Below are positions 46,480 to 60,895 of a DNA stretch of 64,000 bases, one piece after another. Numbering within the stretch: position 1 is the stretch's first letter; each line of letters starts with the position of its first letter. Under the pieces are notes generated by a model. That model saw only the letters and a program-made list of their open reading frames with translations. It searched no databases and was not told the origin of the DNA. The DNA is taken from the NCBI GenBank assembly GCA_964016885.1, contig OZ024740.1, positions 5,154,865 through 5,218,864 on the forward strand. Reading direction: 5' to 3'. The translations under genes were made by a program, and so were the position numbers. This DNA comes from Eledone cirrhosa (Eukaryota > Mollusca > Cephalopoda > Octopoda > Eledonidae).

Positions 46480-47076
46480 CCTCTTCCTCGCACTCCCACT
46501 TACTCAGTCCCTGTTTCTCCCCTTCTTTCTTCCTCCCGTTCGCTGGGAAAACGGTTTTCATTCTTTCTAACACCGGATTCACTAGCGAAAGGTCTGTTTT
46601 CTGCCTCGCTCATATATTCACACAGCTTACGCTGAAAGAATAACTATGTTGCTTGTGTTTATTTCCATCTTCGGTTAGCTTCCCCCTGTCTTGTTTACCT
46701 GTCTCACTCGCTTTACGCGCTTCTATTGTCCTAATAACTTATTTTAGTTATTATCGCTCCAACGTGAGGTATATGATTTTTAATGCGATGAAATACCCAT
46801 GATCGTTTGGTAAATCACTGATGAGGGACTCATTTTATAACATGTTATCCATGTGCAACCAGCAGTATTCTTCTCACCCATATTTTTATATATATATATA
46901 TATACTGGCCGAATTACCCGCGCCTTGCTGCATTTCACACATTTTTTTGTAAGAAAATGATGATTGATTTTAAATCAGTGATATAATTTATGGAGAAAAC
47001 TCTGCATTTCAATATTACTCAATATAAAACGTAATGCATGAAAAATTTGAAAACATTATTTTTTGTAATATATCAG
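46395..47076 (+). mobile_element. Repeat family F, second copy, plus AT-rich spacer
   Basis: CT-rich sequence (46,400-46,560) leads to gtctcactcgctttacgcgc, ttattttagttattatcgct, gaggtatatgatttttaatg and aaatcactgatgagggac, matching the minus strand of 42,900-43,020. A (TA)n at about 46,888-46,905 and ctggccgaattacccgcgcc follow. It lies between LINE copies 2 and 3. Confidence 0.55.
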
Positions 47077-47411
47077 AGGGTGCTCTGAAAGTACAGTAGC
47101 TAGAGTCAGAACGGGATGGAAAAAGTTCAGAGTGCTTATACCACTATTGGCCGCTAAAGGGTTCTCTCTAAAAATGAAAGGCAGGCTGTATGATGCCTGC
47201 ATATGAACAGCAATGTTGCATGGCAGTGAGACCTGGGCATTGTGTGCAGAGGATATACGCAGACTGGAGAGAAACGAAGCGTGCATGCTCCGTTGGATGT
47301 GTAATAGTAATATACGTGAACGGCAAAGCATAAAGGAACTAAGGGAGAAATTAGGAATAAGAGGTATCAGATGTTGTTTACTCGAGAGAAGACTGCGTTG
47401 GTATGGTCAAA
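47077..47411 (+). pseudogene. LINE copy 3, C-terminal fragment
   Basis: It begins GCSESTVARVRTGWKK (in DNA, gggtgctctgaaagtacagt) and runs to LRWYGQ at about 47,409, so it overlaps copy 2 by about 228 bp with about eight differences. The Arg codon in CIRTAML is a TGA stop here. It extends beyond copy 2 with NSNIRERQSIKELREKLGIR. Both ends are truncated. The overlap and divergence show it is a separate insertion and not the continuation of copy 2. Confidence 0.75.
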
Positions 47412-47854
47412 TAATTGGTATATACAAATAATTGGTATATGCAAATAATTGTAACTGTAGATCTAATAGAACCTGCCCTTTAGATAAAAAATGCTTAATC
47501 AAGGATAGCATATACTCATGCACAGTCTAGCCAACTCCACTTCACTATCTAGCTACATACACTATCTAAAAACTAAAAATAAATCCTATACACTTAAATG
47601 GGAAGTGATTATTTTGCTTCTCATTTATACTATTTTTCTGCACACAAGCTTCTTTATCATATACAAAAAATACCTTACCACTACAACCTCCATAATACTC
47701 TTGATTACCCGCTTAAAGTGCTTGTATTACATGTAACACCCTGCCGCACAATAATCATATATAAATAAGACACACGTGCATGCCCCACGTGTAACTAATG
47801 CATACAATAACTACTACAATTGACTAACAAACTATCCTCTTGCATTATCTACTT
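47412..47854. other. AT-rich unique spacer
   Basis: A short repetition of ataattggtatata occurs at the start. No gene or named repeat is seen in the rest. Confidence 0.55.
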
Positions 47855-47932
47855 ACGGGGTCGATAAAATAAAGTACCAGTAATACACTGGATAATTGCT
47901 GGCCTTGTGCCAAAAAGTAGAAACAATTATCT
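47855..47932 (+). mobile_element. tRNA-derived SINE, family B, 3' fragment
   Basis: Only the last 78 bp remain: cttacggggtcgataaaata through gccttgtgccaaaaagtaga and acaattatc. The tRNA-like head is missing. Confidence 0.85.
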
Positions 47933-48420
47933 ACGTTAACTGCCGATTGTATTTTAATTTTGCATTGATGTTGTATTTTAATTTTAATTGTGCTTTGATT
48001 CTGTTTTAATGTGATTTTGTTTTTGAATTTAAATTGCCATTCAGAAATAATATAATGAATGTCACCCCACTGTACATCAATATATACATATGTATCTGTA
48101 TGTCTCTTGCGTTGGAAAGGAGGTGATGTATGTGTACAAACATTGAAAAATGCTCCGAAGACTCCAAGCCTCGGTTTGGATGAAACAATTGTAAGTGAAT
48201 AAATGCTTTGAACATAGCTTTGATTCCTATGAATTCTATATAACTGCTCTGTAGAACAACTGATGTTATTACATTGAGCTATTTATCTTACTGGTAATAA
48301 GGTAGTAAGAAATTACTGTCTTTCACTGTTTAGGGTTTAAAATATATATAACTATAAAAAGTTTTAGTATATACATAACCATAAATAGTATCTTTAATAC
48401 TATATATATATATATATATA
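47933..48420. other. AT-rich spacer
   Basis: Low-complexity ATTTTAATTT words near 47,945-48,010, then unique AT-rich sequence and a short (TA)n at 48,403-48,420. No gene is supported. Confidence 0.55.
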
Positions 48421-48720
48421 CAATGATATTAAATAAATGGAAACTATATTTATAAAACCATATATATTTTATTATATATATTTCAAGGGTAACCAAGACA
48501 ACATTGGTACGCTTTCATACCTTATCGGTTGGAAATTCACTATCCAGTGAATTTCCAACTGATAAGGTATGATTTTCATGGGTATGTCTCTATTTATAAA
48601 ACAAACTTTGTATTTTATCTGATGAAAGTGTACCAATGTTGTCTTGGTTGCCCTTGAAATATATATAATAAAATAAATATGGTTTTATAAATATAGTTAC
48701 CATTTATTTAATACCATTGA
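48421..48720. mobile_element. Foldback element, family D, with ctgatga...gaaa motif
   Basis: Outer arms 48,421-48,519 and 48,622-48,720 are reverse complements (atatttcaagggtaaccaag versus cttggttgcccttgaaatat). A second perfect 25-bp hairpin lies inside at 48,516-48,540 and 48,547-48,571, around tatcca. A 50-bp segment interrupts the right side (48,572-48,621). On the plus strand CTGATGA (48,619-48,625) and GAAA (48,656-48,659) flank a segment in which ACCAA pairs with TTGGT and AAG with CTT, similar to hammerhead stem II. Confidence 0.65.
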
Positions 48721-48810
48721 ATATTTACTCCAGTAACTTGTTGAGTGCTCTAAATCAGTTATAAACTTTTATGTTTGTCAGACTTCCAACAAATTAAATA
48801 CAACTTCTAC

Positions 48811-49304
<494 letters not shown>

Positions 49305-49305
49305 G

Positions 49306-49346
<41 letters not shown>

Positions 49347-49807
49347 CATGTGATGACATATGATGCATTTCTATATCAGGTTTCCCACAGAAGGCATTAG
49401 TCCAGCCAATATTGAGGTAGAAGACACTTGCCCATGTTGCCAAGCAAAATGGATGAACTTGAAACCACGAATCTAGCTTTCAATAAGTTTAGAAACTGTG
49501 CCAAAACTGGAATGTAGACATCAGGCATAATCTCTCAACCTAGCGAAGGGGGGTGGGGGTGGGGGTGTAGTATTTCTGAATATGAACTAACATGGACTGT
49601 AACAACACATCCCAACCCATTATAGCAGGAAAAGCAATGTAAAATAACAATGATGAGGATATATCTATATCAATCAATCTTACCCCTCCCCCCCCCTCTC
49701 TCACACTCACTATATATATATATATATATAATTATCACCATCATTTTAGGTCCACTTTTCCACACATGCATGAGTTGGACACACATATATAATTTAAACC
49801 ACAATGA
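49305..49807. other. Microsatellites and a possible decayed SINE
   Basis: (TA)n and (GA)n at 49,305-49,346. 49,380-49,480 (aggtagaagacacttgccca, tgttgccaagcaaaatggat) weakly resembles the minus strand of another cephalopod SINE, but is too diverged to be sure. C-rich and (TA)n patches lie near 49,682-49,730. No gene is seen. Confidence 0.35.
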
Positions 49808-50622
49808 TACATATGCACACACTCACACAGAAACACACACACACACAGAAACACACACACACAGACACACACACACAGACACACACACACAGGCACAGAA
49901 ACACACACACACACGCACACACAGACACAGAAACACACAGACACAGAAACACACACACACAGACACAAACACACAGACACAGACAGACAGAAACACACAC
50001 ACACACACAGAAACACACACACACAGAAACACACACACAGACACATAAACACACACACACAGACACAAACACAAACACACACACACACACACAGAAACAC
50101 ACACAGAAACACACAGACAGAAACTCACAGACACAGACACACACACACAGACACAGAAACACACAGACAGAAACAGACAAACACAAACACACACACACAC
50201 AGACAGACACAGAAACACACACACACAGACACAGAAACACACACACACACAGACACAGAAACACACAGACAGAAACAGACACAAACACAAACACACACAC
50301 ACACAGAAACACACAGACACAGAAACACACAGACAGAAACAGACACAAACACAAACACACACAGAAACACACAGACACAGAAACACACACACAGACACAG
50401 AAACACAGACAGAAACACACACACACAAACACAAACACACACAGAAACACACACACACAGACAGAAACACACACACACAAACACACACAGACACAGAAAC
50501 ACACACACAGACACAGAAACACACAGACAGAAACACACACACACAAACACAAACACACACAGACACACACACACACAGAAACACAGACAGAAACACACAC
50601 ACACAAACACACACAGACACAG
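49808..50622. repeat. CA-rich minisatellite with AAACAC/GACAC variants
   Basis: Irregular blocks of cacacacagaaacac, agacacagaaacacac and cacaaacacaaacac. Both strands keep open frames (His/Thr-rich on plus, Cys/Val on minus) because the composition lacks stop codons. It is unrelated in unit structure to 29,921-33,790 apart from CA richness. Confidence 0.95.
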
Positions 50623-51180
50623 CCACATTGTCACTGATACCCAAGACACAAATGGTTCATTAATATTAAAGAAATTCAATTCCCAAGCAAAATGATTAAT
50701 TCTGTTCATTAACCATTTTTATTATTTTTTATTTTATTTTATTTTTTCTTGTTTTTCTTCTTTGATCATTGGCAGACATTTTGGCATTAAGTTATAGTCA
50801 TTACTGAAAGATAAAAACTGTTTATAAAAATGAGGAACCTAGTTGAATGGGGAAGGAACATGGCATGAGCCCTTCACTCCAGATGGCGCTTTAGGAATAC
50901 CATTGTGGCAATTTAAACCTGGCTAAGACCCATCTCTCCCCCTCTCTCTCTCTCTCTCTCTCGCGCGCTTTCTCATTCTCTATTTCATTTTTTGGTTTCC
51001 AAAGAGAAAAATAGAGAGTGAGAAAAGGGAGAGAGAGAAAGAGTGATGAGAAAGCAAGAGAGTGAAAAAGAGCAAGTAGGAAAGGGAGAGAGAGAGTGAG
51101 AAAAGAAGAGAAAGAAAGGGAGAGTGTGAGAAAAGAGAGAGAGAGTGAGAAAAAATAGAGTGAGGGAGGAGGAGGAAGAA
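50623..51180. other. Unique spacer with T-rich and GA/CT-rich low complexity
   Basis: 50,705-50,760 is T-rich. 50,936-50,966 is (CT)n, and 51,000-51,180 is GA-rich (agagagtgagaaaa words). 50,770-50,935 is ordinary unique sequence with nothing recognised. Confidence 0.65.
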
Positions 51181-51418
51181 TTACTGTGAATTACTAGAGT
51201 ACCCAGAATTTTCTGAAGTCCTTCCCCTTCCCTGGGTAACAGACGTGGGTATGTGCAGCAATGGAATCGTAATGGTCAAGATTAGTGAAAACAACCCCAA
51301 ACAGATCATCTGAACAGTTGTGATAACAATAGAAAATACTAACAGCCACATCTTCCAGAAACCAAACAATACCTTCAAACAGGCCACTCGGAACCCACCA
51401 CATTAATCTACTTCTCAA
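51181..51418 (-). CDS. Weak candidate coding segment, unrecognised
   Basis: Two overlapping minus-strand frames are open. One ends FTNLDHYDSIAAHTHVCYPG, KGKDFRKFWVL and a stop at about 51,194. The other has a strongly hydrophobic run (WLLVFSIVITTVQMICLGLF) that could span a membrane. A possible acceptor (acaactgttcag) lies near 51,320. The two cannot both be real, and I recognise neither family. The composition is non-repetitive, which is rare in this window, but chance open frames are quite possible. Confidence 0.2.
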
Positions 51419-51905
51419 CTAGTTAGAAGGCAGCACTTTCCTCTCTTTTTTTTCTCTTCAGGTGAAACCTGAAAAAGTTAATCAGAGTTTCACCATCCCC
51501 CTCCCACTTATTCATTTTTCAGATTCCCTCTTTCCCCACTTGTTAAATTTTGCTAATCTATCTAATATTATTGTAAGTGATTCATATTGATACAGCAGCT
51601 GGAGAATCTAATAATAATTTTATTTTACATTAAAAAAAACATTATATATGGCAAAAAAAAGAGCATTACAAGAAATGCCATATTTATAAACGTACACTAT
51701 TACCGACTACCCCACCTTGTTTATACCCCCCCCCCTTATGAGAATTTAAGCAAATATCCACCCCCAACCCCTCGCTTACTCCAGCCCCCTATTATTTGTG
51801 GCCCAAGAGTACCTCTCAACAAACTGGTTGGAAGGCAGCACATCTCTCTCCAGCCTGATTTTTCATTTCAGGTAAAACCTAAAGAACTTAATCAGGGCTT
51901 TGCTG
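51412..51905. repeat. Diverged duplication flanking a spacer
   Basis: 51,416-51,480 and 51,820-51,895 share gaaggcagcac, a C/T-rich stretch ending ttcag, and gt-aaacct-aa-aa-ttaatcag. The copies differ by indels and about one base in five, so the duplication is old. C-rich tracts (51,726-51,736) lie in the spacer. Confidence 0.6.
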
Positions 51906-52012
51906 AAGAAGAAAGGGCTTGTCTTCAATCTTTTCAAAAGCATCTACCACACAACCTCTATCACCATGGCCACCAGGCTGTGCTTGCTCCTTATAGGAAG
52001 AAGGCGAGGTGA
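51587..52012 (+). CDS. Candidate coding segment or exon, unrecognised
   Basis: A 141-codon frame. The first third follows AT-rich DNA and is unlikely to be coding. The rest is Pro-rich (YTPPPYENLSKYPPPTPRLL), then LNKLVGRQHISLQPDFSFQ and VKPKELNQGFAEEERACLQS, ending AVLAPYRKKAR and TGA at 52,010-52,012. A C/T-rich acceptor-like tttcatttcag ends at 51,871, which would give a 46-codon last exon. The same spot (cag/gtaaaa) could instead be a donor. No family is recognised and no partner exon is visible. Confidence 0.25.
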   Translation: MIQQLENLIIILFYIKKNIIYGKKKSITRNAIFINVHYYRLPHLVYTPPPYENLSKYPPPTPRLLQPPIICGPRVPLNKLVGRQHISLQPDFSFQVKPKELNQGFAEEERACLQSFQKHLPHNLYHHGHQAVLAPYRKKAR

Positions 52013-52551
52013 TAATAAAAAATGTAACAGTAAAATGATGTGCAATGATAATGGTGGTAATGAGTGTAGATTGGCTTCACTGGCCGAAATGGTGGAGACT
52101 TTCAAGGTGTTTAATATAAAGCTAAACTGTTTTGGCAAATGTCCACCCAACAAATAAGCAATTTTATCTGGCCATGTGATATAAATAGAAACCTATTGCT
52201 GGCGTGAGGTGAAACTACTGAACTATTGACCCCAAAACCACAAGATCAAACCTTACACCAAAGTTAATGAGGAACATTTCTCTATTTGCCAGGTCAAACA
52301 TAATTACTAATCAAATTTCAAGATGGCAAAATATTTAAAATTGAAATTATTTTGTTGCAGGTATCTGTTAAACCCATCACTTATTTGCTGTATTTATGAT
52401 GGTGGAATAAACAAGGGAGTATGTGAAACTTGGTACAGAACAAATATCACAAGTTCATTTGAAAACATCATATTTTTTTCACCAATTTGTTCACATCTTT
52501 TAGCCATATAAATATTGGTCAAAGAAAGACATTGACCTCATTCATAGAATA
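52013..52551. other. Unique AT-rich spacer
   Basis: No recognised repeat. Short open frames (for example 52,323-52,511) have no recognisable similarity, and an acceptor-like ttttgttgcag occurs at about 52,349-52,359. I do not call a gene. Confidence 0.5.
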
Positions 52552-55500
52552 ATATAGTGTCCTCATACATTACATAATACAGTAATCTCATACATTACAT
52601 AATACAGTAATCTCATACATTACATAGTACAGTAATCTCATACATTACATAATACAGTAATCTCATACATTACATAATACAGTAATCTCATACATTACAT
52701 AATACAGTAATCTCATACATTACATAATACAGTAATCTCATACATTACATAATACAGTAATCTCATACATTACATAATACAGTAATCTCATACATTACAT
52801 AATACAGTAACATCATACATTACATAGTACAGTAACATCATACATTACATAATACAGTAATCTCATACATTACATAATACAGTAACATCATACATTACAT
52901 AATAAAGTAACATCATACATTACATAGTACAGTAACATCATACATTACATAGTACAGTAACATCATACACTACATAATACAGTAACATCATACATTACAT
53001 AATACAGTAACATCATACATTACATAATACAGTAATCTCATACATTACATAATACAGTAACATCATACATTACATAATACAGTAACATCATACATTACAT
53101 AATACAGTAACATCATACATTACATAACACAGTAATCTCATACATTACATAATACAGTAACATCATACATTACATAATACAGTAACATCATACATTACAT
53201 AGTACAGTAACATCATACACTACATAGTACAGTAACATCATACATTACATAATACAGTAATCTCATACATTACATAATACAGTAATCTCATACATTACAT
53301 AATACAGTAACATCATAAATTACATAATACAGTAATCTCATACATTACATAATACAGTAACATCATACATTACATAATACATTAACATCATACATTACAT
53401 AATACAGTAACATCATACATTACATAGTACAGTAACATCATACACTACATAGTACAGTAACATCATACATTACATAATACAGTAACATCATACATTACAT
53501 AATACAGTAACATCATACATTACATAGTACAGTAACATCATACCCTACATAATACAGTAACATCATACATTACATAATACAGTAACATCATACATTACAT
53601 AGTACAGTAACATCATACATTACATAGTACAGTAACATCATACATTACATAGTACAGTAACATCATACATTACATAGTACAGTAACATCATACATTACAT
53701 AGTACAGTAACATCATACATTACAAAGTACAGTAACATCACACATTACATAATACAGTAACACCATACATTACATAATAGAGTAACATCATACATTACAT
53801 AATACAGTAACATCATACATTACATAATACAGTAAGCTCATACATTACATAATACAGTAATCTCATACATTACATAATACAGTAACATCATACATTACAT
53901 AGTACAGTAACATCATACATTACATAGTACAGTAACATCATACACTACATAATACAGTAACATCATACATTACATAATACAGTAAGCTCATACATTACAT
54001 AATACAGTAATCTCATACATTACATAATACAGTAACATCATACATTACATAATACAGATACAGTAATCTCATACATTACATAATACAGTAACATCATACA
54101 TTACATAATACAGTAACATCATACATTACATAGTACAGTAACATCATACACTACATAGTACAGTAACATCATACATTACAGAATACAGTAAGCTCATACA
54201 TTACATAATACAGTAAGCTCATACATTACATAATACAGTAATCTCATACATTACATAATACAGTAACATCATACATTACATAATACAGTAACATCATACA
54301 TTACATAGTACAGTAATATCATACATTACATAGTACAGTAATATCATACATTACATAGTACAGTAACATCATACACTACATAATACAGTAATCTCATACA
54401 TTACATAATAGAGTAACATCATACATTACATAATACAGTAACATCATACATTACATAATAGAGTAATATCATACATTACATAATACGGTAACATCATACA
54501 TTACATAATAGAGTAACATCATACATTACATAATAGAGTAATATCATACATTACATAATACGGTAACATCATACATTACAAAATACAGTAACATCATACA
54601 TTACATAATAGAGTAATATCATACATTACATAATACGGTAACATCATACATTACATAATACAGTAACATCATACATTACATAATACAGTAATCTCATACA
54701 TTACATAATAGAGTAACATCATACATTACATAATACAGTAACATCATACATTACATAATAGAGTAATATCATACATTACATAATACAGTAACATCATACA
54801 TTACATAATAGAGTAACATCATACATTACATAATACAGTAATCTCATACATTACAGAATACAGTAAGCTCATACATTACATAATACAGTAAGCTCATACA
54901 TTACATAATACAGTAATCTCATACATTACATAGTACAGTAACATCATACATTACATAATAGAGTAATATCATACATTACATAATACAGTAACATCATACA
55001 TTACATAGTACAGTAATCTCATACATTACATAGTACAGTAACATCATACATTACATAATAGAGTAATATCATACATTACATAATACAGTAACATCGTACA
55101 TTACATAGTACAGTAATCTCATACATTACACAATACAGTAACATCATACATTACATAGTACAGTAATCTCATACATTACATAGTACAGTAACATCATACA
55201 TTACATAGTACAGTAATATCATACATTACATAATACAGTAACATCATACATTACATACAGTACATAACTATCATACATTACATAGTACAGTAACATCACA
55301 CATTACATATACAGTATCATAATACAGTATCATCATACATTACATAATACAGTAATCTCTAATACATTACATAATATATAGCTATGTCATACATTACATA
55401 ATAAAGTAACATCATACATTACATAGTACAGTAACATCATACATTACATAATAGAGTAATCTCATACATTACATAATACAGTAATCTCATACATTACATA

Positions 55501-55620
55501 ATATAGTAACATCATACATTACATAGTACAGTAACATCATACATTGCATAGTACAGTAATCTCATACATTACATAATACAGTAACATCATACATTACATA
55601 GTACAGCAATATCATACGTT
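52552..55620. repeat. 25-bp satellite array I, about 123 units
   Basis: The unit is catacattacataatacagt followed by aacat or aatct (25 bp). Common switches are aatac/agtac, aacat/aatct/aagct and cag/gag. From 55,240 to 55,400 the register is disturbed by short indels. At 55,600-55,640 the units shorten and grade into the 12-bp array. Frame changes and stops rule out coding. Confidence 0.97.
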
Positions 55621-58600
55621 ACATAATACACTACATACCACACTACATATCACACTATATATCACACTACATACCACACTACATATCACACTACATACCA
55701 CACTACATACCACACTACATACCACACTACATATCACACTACATATCACACTACATATCACACTACATATCACACTACATATCACACTACATATCACACT
55801 ACATACCACACTACACATCACACTACATATCACACTACATACCACACTACATATCACATTACATATCACACTACATATCACATTACATATCACACTACAT
55901 ATCACAATACATATCACACTACATATCACACTACATATCACACTACATATCACACTACATATCACACTACATATCACACTACATATCACACTACATACCA
56001 CACTACATATCACACTACATATCACATTACATATCACACTACATATCACAATACATATCACACTACATATCACACTACATATCACACTACATATCACATT
56101 ACATACCACACTACATATCACACTATATATCACACTACATATCACACTATATATCACACTACATACCACACTACATATCACACTACATATCACACTACAT
56201 ATCACACTACATATCACACTACACATCACACTACATATCACACTACATATCACACTACATATCACACTACACATCACACTACATATCACACTACATACCA
56301 CACTACATATCACACTACATATCACACTACATACCACACATCACATTACATATCACACTACATACCACACTACACATCACATTACATATCACACTACATA
56401 TCACATCACACTACATACCACACTACACATCACATTACATATCACACTACATATCACACTACATATCACACTACATACCACACTACATATCACACTACAT
56501 ATCACACTACATATCACACTACATACCACACTACATATCACACTACATATCACATTACATATCACACTACATATCACATTACATATCACACTACATATCA
56601 CAATACATACCACACTACACATCACACTACATATCACACTACATATCACACTACATATCACACTACATATCACACTACATATCACACAACATATCACACT
56701 ACATATCACACTACACATCACACTACATATCACACTACATATCACACTACACATCACACTACATATCACACTACATATCACACTACATATCACACTACAT
56801 ATCACACTACACATCACACTACATATCACACTACATACCACACTACATACCACACTACATACCACACTACATATCACACTACATACCACACTACATACCA
56901 CACTACATATCACACTACATATCACATTACATATCACACTACATATCACACTACATATCACACTAAATATCACAATACATACCACACTACACATCACACT
57001 ACATACCACACTACATATCACACTGCATATCACACTAAATACCACACTACATACCACACTACATATCACACTACATATCACACTACATATCACACTACAT
57101 ACCACACTACATATCACACTAAATATCACACTACATATCACACTACATACCACACTACATACCACACTACATATCACACTACATATCACACTACATACCA
57201 CACTACATATCACACTACATATCACACTACATATCACACTACATACCACACTACATACCACACTACATATCACACTACATATCACACTACATACCACACT
57301 ACATGTCACACTACATATCACACTACATATCACACTACATATCACACTACATATCACACTACATATCATACTAAATATCACACTACATACCACACTACAT
57401 ATCACACTACATATCACACTACATATCACACAACATACCACACTACATACCACACTACATACCACACTACATATCACACTACATATCATACTACATATCA
57501 CACTACATACCACACTAAATATCACACTACATATCACACTACATACCACACTACATATCACACTACATATCACACTACATATCACACTACATATCACACT
57601 ACATATCACACTACATACCACACTACATATCACACTACATATCACACTACATATCACACTACATACCACACTACATACCACACTACATATCACACTACAT
57701 ATCACACTACATACCACACTACATGTCACACTACATATCACACTACATATCACACTACATATCACACTACATATCACACTACATATCATACTAAATATCA
57801 CACTACATACCACACTACATATCACACTACATATCACACTACATATCACACAACATACCACACTACATACCACACTACATACCACACTACATATCACACT
57901 ACATATCATACTACATATCACACTACATACCACACTAAATATCACACTACATATCACACTACATACCACACTACATATCACACTACATATCACACTACAT
58001 ATCACACAACATACCACACTACATACCACACTACATACCACACTACATATCACACTACATATCATACTACATATCACACTACATACCACACTAAATATCA
58101 CACTACATATCACACTACATACCACACTACATATCACACTACATACCACACTACATATCACACTACATACCACGCTACATATCACACTACATATCACACT
58201 ACATACCACACTACATATAACACTACATACCACACTACATACCACACTACATATCACACTACATATCACACTACATATCACACTACATACCACACTACAT
58301 ATCACACTACATATCACACTACATACCACACTACATATCACACTACATATCACACTACATATCACATTACATATCACACTACATATCACACTACATATCA
58401 CACTACATACCACACTACATACCACACTACATACCACACTACATATCACACTACATATCACACTACATATCACACTACATATCATACTACATATCACACT
58501 GCATATCACACTAAATACCACACTACATATCACACTACATATCACACTACATATCACACTACATATCACACTACATATCACACTACATATCACACTACAT

Positions 58601-60787
58601 ATCACACTACATATCACACTACATATCACAATACATATCACACTACATACCACACTACATATCACACTACATATCACACTACATACCACACTACATATCA
58701 CACTACATATCACACTACATATCACACTACATATCATACTACATATCACACTACATATCACACTACATACCACACTACACATCACACTACATATCACACT
58801 ACATATCACACTACATATCACACTACATATCACACTACATATCACACTACATATCACACTACATATCACACTACATACCACACTACATATCACACTACAT
58901 ATCACACTACATACCACACTACATACCACACTACATATCACACTACATATCACACTACATACCACACTACATACCACACTACATATCACACTACATATCA
59001 CACTACATACCACACTACATACCACAATACATATCACAATACATACCACACTACATATCACACTACATATCACACTACATACCACACTACATACCACACT
59101 ACATATCACACTACATATCACACTACATATCACACTACATACCACACTACATATCACACTACATATCACACTACATATCACACTACATACCAAACTACAT
59201 ACCACACTACATATCACACTACATATCACACTACATATCAATACATATCACACTACATATCATACTACATATCACACTACATACCACACTACATATCACA
59301 CTACATATCACACTACATATCACACTACATACCACACTACATATCACACTACATACCACACTACATACCACACTACATATCACACTACATATCACACTAC
59401 ATACCACACTACATACCACACTACATATCACACTACATATCACACTACATATCACACTACATATCACACTACATATCACACAACATACCACACTACATAT
59501 CACACTACATATCACGCTACATACCACGCTACATATCACACTACATATCACACTACATATCACACTACATACCACACTACATATCACACTACATACCACA
59601 CTACATATCATACTACATATCACACTACATATCACACTACATATCACACTACATATCACACTACATATCACACAACATACCACACTACATATCACACTAC
59701 ATATCACGCCACATACCACGCTACATATCACACTACATATCACACTACATATCACACTACATACCACACTACATATCACACTACATACCACACTACATAT
59801 CATACTACATATCACACTACATACCACACTACATATCACACTACATATCACACTACATATCACACTACATACCACACTACATATCACACTACATATCACA
59901 CTACATATCACACTACATACCACACTACATACCACACTACATATCACACTACATATCACACTACATATCACACTACATACCACACTACATACCACACTAC
60001 ATATCACACTACATATCACACTACATACCACACTACATGTCACACTACATATCACACTACATATCACACTACATATCACACTACATATCACACTACATAT
60101 CATACTAAATATCACACTACATACCACACTACATATCACACTACATATCACACTACATATCACACAACATACCACACTACATACCACACTACATACCACA
60201 CTACATATCACACTACATATCATACTACATATCACACTACATACCACACTAAATATCACACTACATATCACACTACATACCACACTACATATCACACTAC
60301 ATATCACACTACATATCACACAACATACCACACTACATACCACACTACATACCACACTACATATCACACTACATATCATACTACATATCACACTACATAC
60401 CACACTAAATATCACACTACATATCACACTACATACCACACTACATATCACACTACATACCACACTACATATCACACTACATACCACGCTACATATCACA
60501 CTACATATCACACTACATACCACACTACATATAACACTACATACCACACTACATACCACACTACATATCACACTACATATCACACTACATATCACACTAC
60601 ATATCAATACATATCACACTACATATCATACTACATATCACACTACATACCACACTACATATCACACTACATATCACACTACATATCACACTACATACCA
60701 CACTACATATCACACTACATACCACACTACATATCATACTACATATCACACTACATACCACACTACATATCACACTACATATCACAT
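55621..60787. repeat. 12-bp satellite array J, about 430 units
   Basis: The unit is cactacatatca (12 bp) with a catatc/catacc switch and rarer cacatc, aaatatc, gcatatc and catgtc forms. Higher-order copies are evident: catgtc units at about 57,301 and 57,721 are 420 bp (35 units) apart within identical context, and the 2-bp-deletion junction atcaatac recurs at 59,237 and 60,603. The unit equals four codons with no stop on the minus strand, so frames of 241, 946 and 458 codons (CSVI/CSVV repeats) stay open until a deletion breaks them. These are not genes. Confidence 0.97.
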
Positions 60788-60895
60788 CTACCCCTATTCC
60801 AATAGCACCACACATTACATGTTATTTTGACACCACACATGATATTATACAATAACCATATATATTATATAATACACCTCACACCTCACATATTG
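60788..60895. other. Short non-array junction between satellites J and K
   Basis: About 108 bp (acccctattccaatagcacc ... aatacacctcacacctcaca) that breaks the 12-bp register and grades into the next 25-bp array. Confidence 0.7.

Noticed and set aside
49794..50709. His/Thr-rich plus-strand and Cys/Val-rich minus-strand frames
   Set aside because: Low-complexity CA-rich minisatellite that is open on both strands.
55612..60815. CSVI/CSVV repeat proteins up to 946 residues
   Set aside because: Four-codon periodicity from a 12-bp satellite; the frames end where small deletions shift register.
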